The notes under the pieces are model-generated. The model saw only the letters and a list, made by a program, of their open reading frames with translations, made no database searches and was not told where the DNA came from. A stretch of DNA of 6,228 nucleotides from positions 1 through 6,228 of the forward strand of contig CAMNWW010000136.1 in the NCBI GenBank assembly GCA_946566415.1, written 5' to 3'. Origin of the DNA: an uncultured Lachnospiraceae bacterium. GTDB lineage: Bacteria > Bacillota > Clostridia > Lachnospirales > Lachnospiraceae. Position numbers and translations under genes: made by a program. Of this stretch, positions 5,741 through 6,228 are shown one piece after another; within the stretch, counting starts at the first letter, position 1; each line of letters begins with the position of its first letter.

Positions 5741-5938
5741 GACATGGGCGTCAATAAGCCCAGGCATCAAGGTTGCGCCGCAAAGGTCTGTCGATTCTTC
5801 TACATCTTTAAAAGAAGTCCCCGGCTCGGCGATGCCTGCAATTTTTCCATCCTCAATCAACACATCCGCGCAGGTAAGTTCAGTGCCTTCTGTCAGTTCC
5901 GGAATCAATTTACAGTTCTTCAATACATACTTGCTCAT
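5729..5938 (-). pseudogene. Amidohydrolase (imidazolonepropionase-like), N-terminal fragment
   Basis: The 69 residues are the start of a metal-dependent amidohydrolase: a small beta domain (CADVLIEDGKIAGIAEPG) followed by the first catalytic strand with the metal-binding HxH motif in PGLIDAHVH (His65 and His67). A normal member has about 380-450 residues, so more than 80% is missing, including the carboxylated Lys, the later His residues and the catalytic Asp. The reading frame ends two codons after the motif at TGA 5731-5729, exactly where symporter sequence takes over. The start ATG at 5938 has a GAGGG ribosome binding site 7 nt upstream. The family opens amide or imine bonds in cyclic compounds such as hydantoins, guanine or imidazolones. 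This suggests the intact operon processed such a compound before reduction. The fragment cannot be active. Confidence 0.8.
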
Positions 5939-5976
5939 TCATTATCCCTCTTCTTTCTATTTATTTTTCCCTGTTC

Positions 5977-6179
5977 CTATTTTGCCTTAGCTTCTGCTTT
6001 TGCCTTATTTACCAACCGCTGGAATAATAGAACTGCACCGACTCCAATAACTCCGACCGCCACAAATACAATATAAATGATCTGATAGCCACCGCGGGAA
6101 TTGTTGTACTGTGTCAGAATATTCCCAAAAATCGTCCCCATAAATGTCCCAGGGATAACCATTGCGACTGAAAGAAGCC
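5977..6179 (-). CDS. Membrane transporter, C-terminal end (probably MFS), cut by contig end
   Basis: The minus-strand frame is open from the last genomic base to TAG at 5979-5977, about 67 residues. It begins upstream of the internal Met at 6162 with WLLSVAMVIPGTFMGTIFGN. One long hydrophobic helix (IIYIVFVAVGVIGVGAVLLF) is followed by a basic, Ala/Lys-rich cytoplasmic tail (VNKAKAEAKAK). The pattern of a small-residue-rich helix, a short loop, a final helix and a Lys-rich tail resembles the C-terminus of major facilitator permeases, but no diagnostic motif is present. The N-terminal majority is missing because real sequence stops at the adapter. It is 38 bp upstream of the amidohydrolase start and probably belongs to the same operon. 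Confidence 0.55.
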
Positions 6180-6228
6180 AGATCGGAAGAGCGTCGTGTA
6201 GGGAAAGAGTGTTTGCGGACGTGTAGAT
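6180..6228. other. Illumina dual-index adapter contamination (not genomic)
   Basis: The sequence from 6180 starts AGATCGGAAGAGC and continues through 6212 as the reverse complement of the TruSeq P5-side read-1 primer site. It is followed by 8 bases, TTGCGGAC (6213-6220), in the i5 index position, and GTGTAGAT (6221-6228), the start of the reverse complement of the P5 grafting sequence. The order primer site, 8-nt index, P5 is exactly that of a dual-index library molecule, so this is adapter read-through kept by the assembler. The A at 6180 could also be genomic. Confidence 0.98.

Noticed and set aside
1..6228. CRISPR array, tRNA, rRNA or integrase genes
   Set aside because: No regularly spaced direct repeats, cloverleaf-like sequence, rRNA segment or recombinase motif was found on either strand.

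Overview
The window looks like a short metagenome or draft-genome contig from an anaerobic, gut-type member of the Bacillota, probably Lachnospiraceae or a related Clostridia. This is inferred from the Stickland-type selenoprotein reductase genes, the strong AGGAGG-type ribosome binding sites, a CsoR-type copper operator and a PucR-type regulator. No rRNA or tRNA gene is present to confirm it. The last 49 bases are Illumina adapter sequence, so the right edge is a sequencing artefact and real DNA ends near 6179.

Layout. (1) 1-551, minus strand: the first 183 codons of a copper-exporting P-type ATPase (copA), cut by the left edge. Its promoter is a near-ideal sigma-A promoter with a CsoR-like palindrome in the spacer, and a second such palindrome lies 56 bp further upstream. 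(2) 848-2178, plus strand: a PucR/CdaR-type transcription regulator split into a 100-aa N-terminal piece and a 343-aa C-terminal piece that overlap by ATGA. The middle of the expected protein seems to be missing. (3) 2178-2626: a 449-bp element with perfect 16-bp terminal inverted repeats around an AT-rich 63-aa ORF. It is probably a non-autonomous (MITE-like) mobile element, wedged between two convergent genes. (4) 6179-2639, minus strand: a gene row read right to left. It holds a transporter C-terminus, an amidohydrolase N-terminus abruptly joined to the C-terminal third of a sodium:solute symporter, an intact GrdE-like proprotein of a glycine/sarcosine/betaine-type reductase, and a GrdB-like selenoprotein subunit with an in-frame UGA read as selenocysteine.

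How it fits together. The reductase pair (GrdE-like plus GrdB-like) is the substrate-specific component of a selenium-dependent reductive system that delivers a carboxymethyl-type product to selenoprotein A (GrdA) and then GrdC/GrdD. None of those partners is in the window. An amidohydrolase and two transporters upstream suggest a pathway that imports a cyclic amide or amine-like compound, hydrolyses it and reduces the product. The PucR-type regulator would be a natural controller. Both reductase subunits look diverged from the glycine, sarcosine and betaine enzymes as I remember them, so the substrate may be different.

Caution. The amidohydrolase/symporter junction, the broken regulator and the adapter tail all fit either real deletions in a decaying locus or assembly/library chimerism. 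The intact pieces (copA start, GrdE-like, GrdB-like, inverted-repeat element) are well supported by the sequence.
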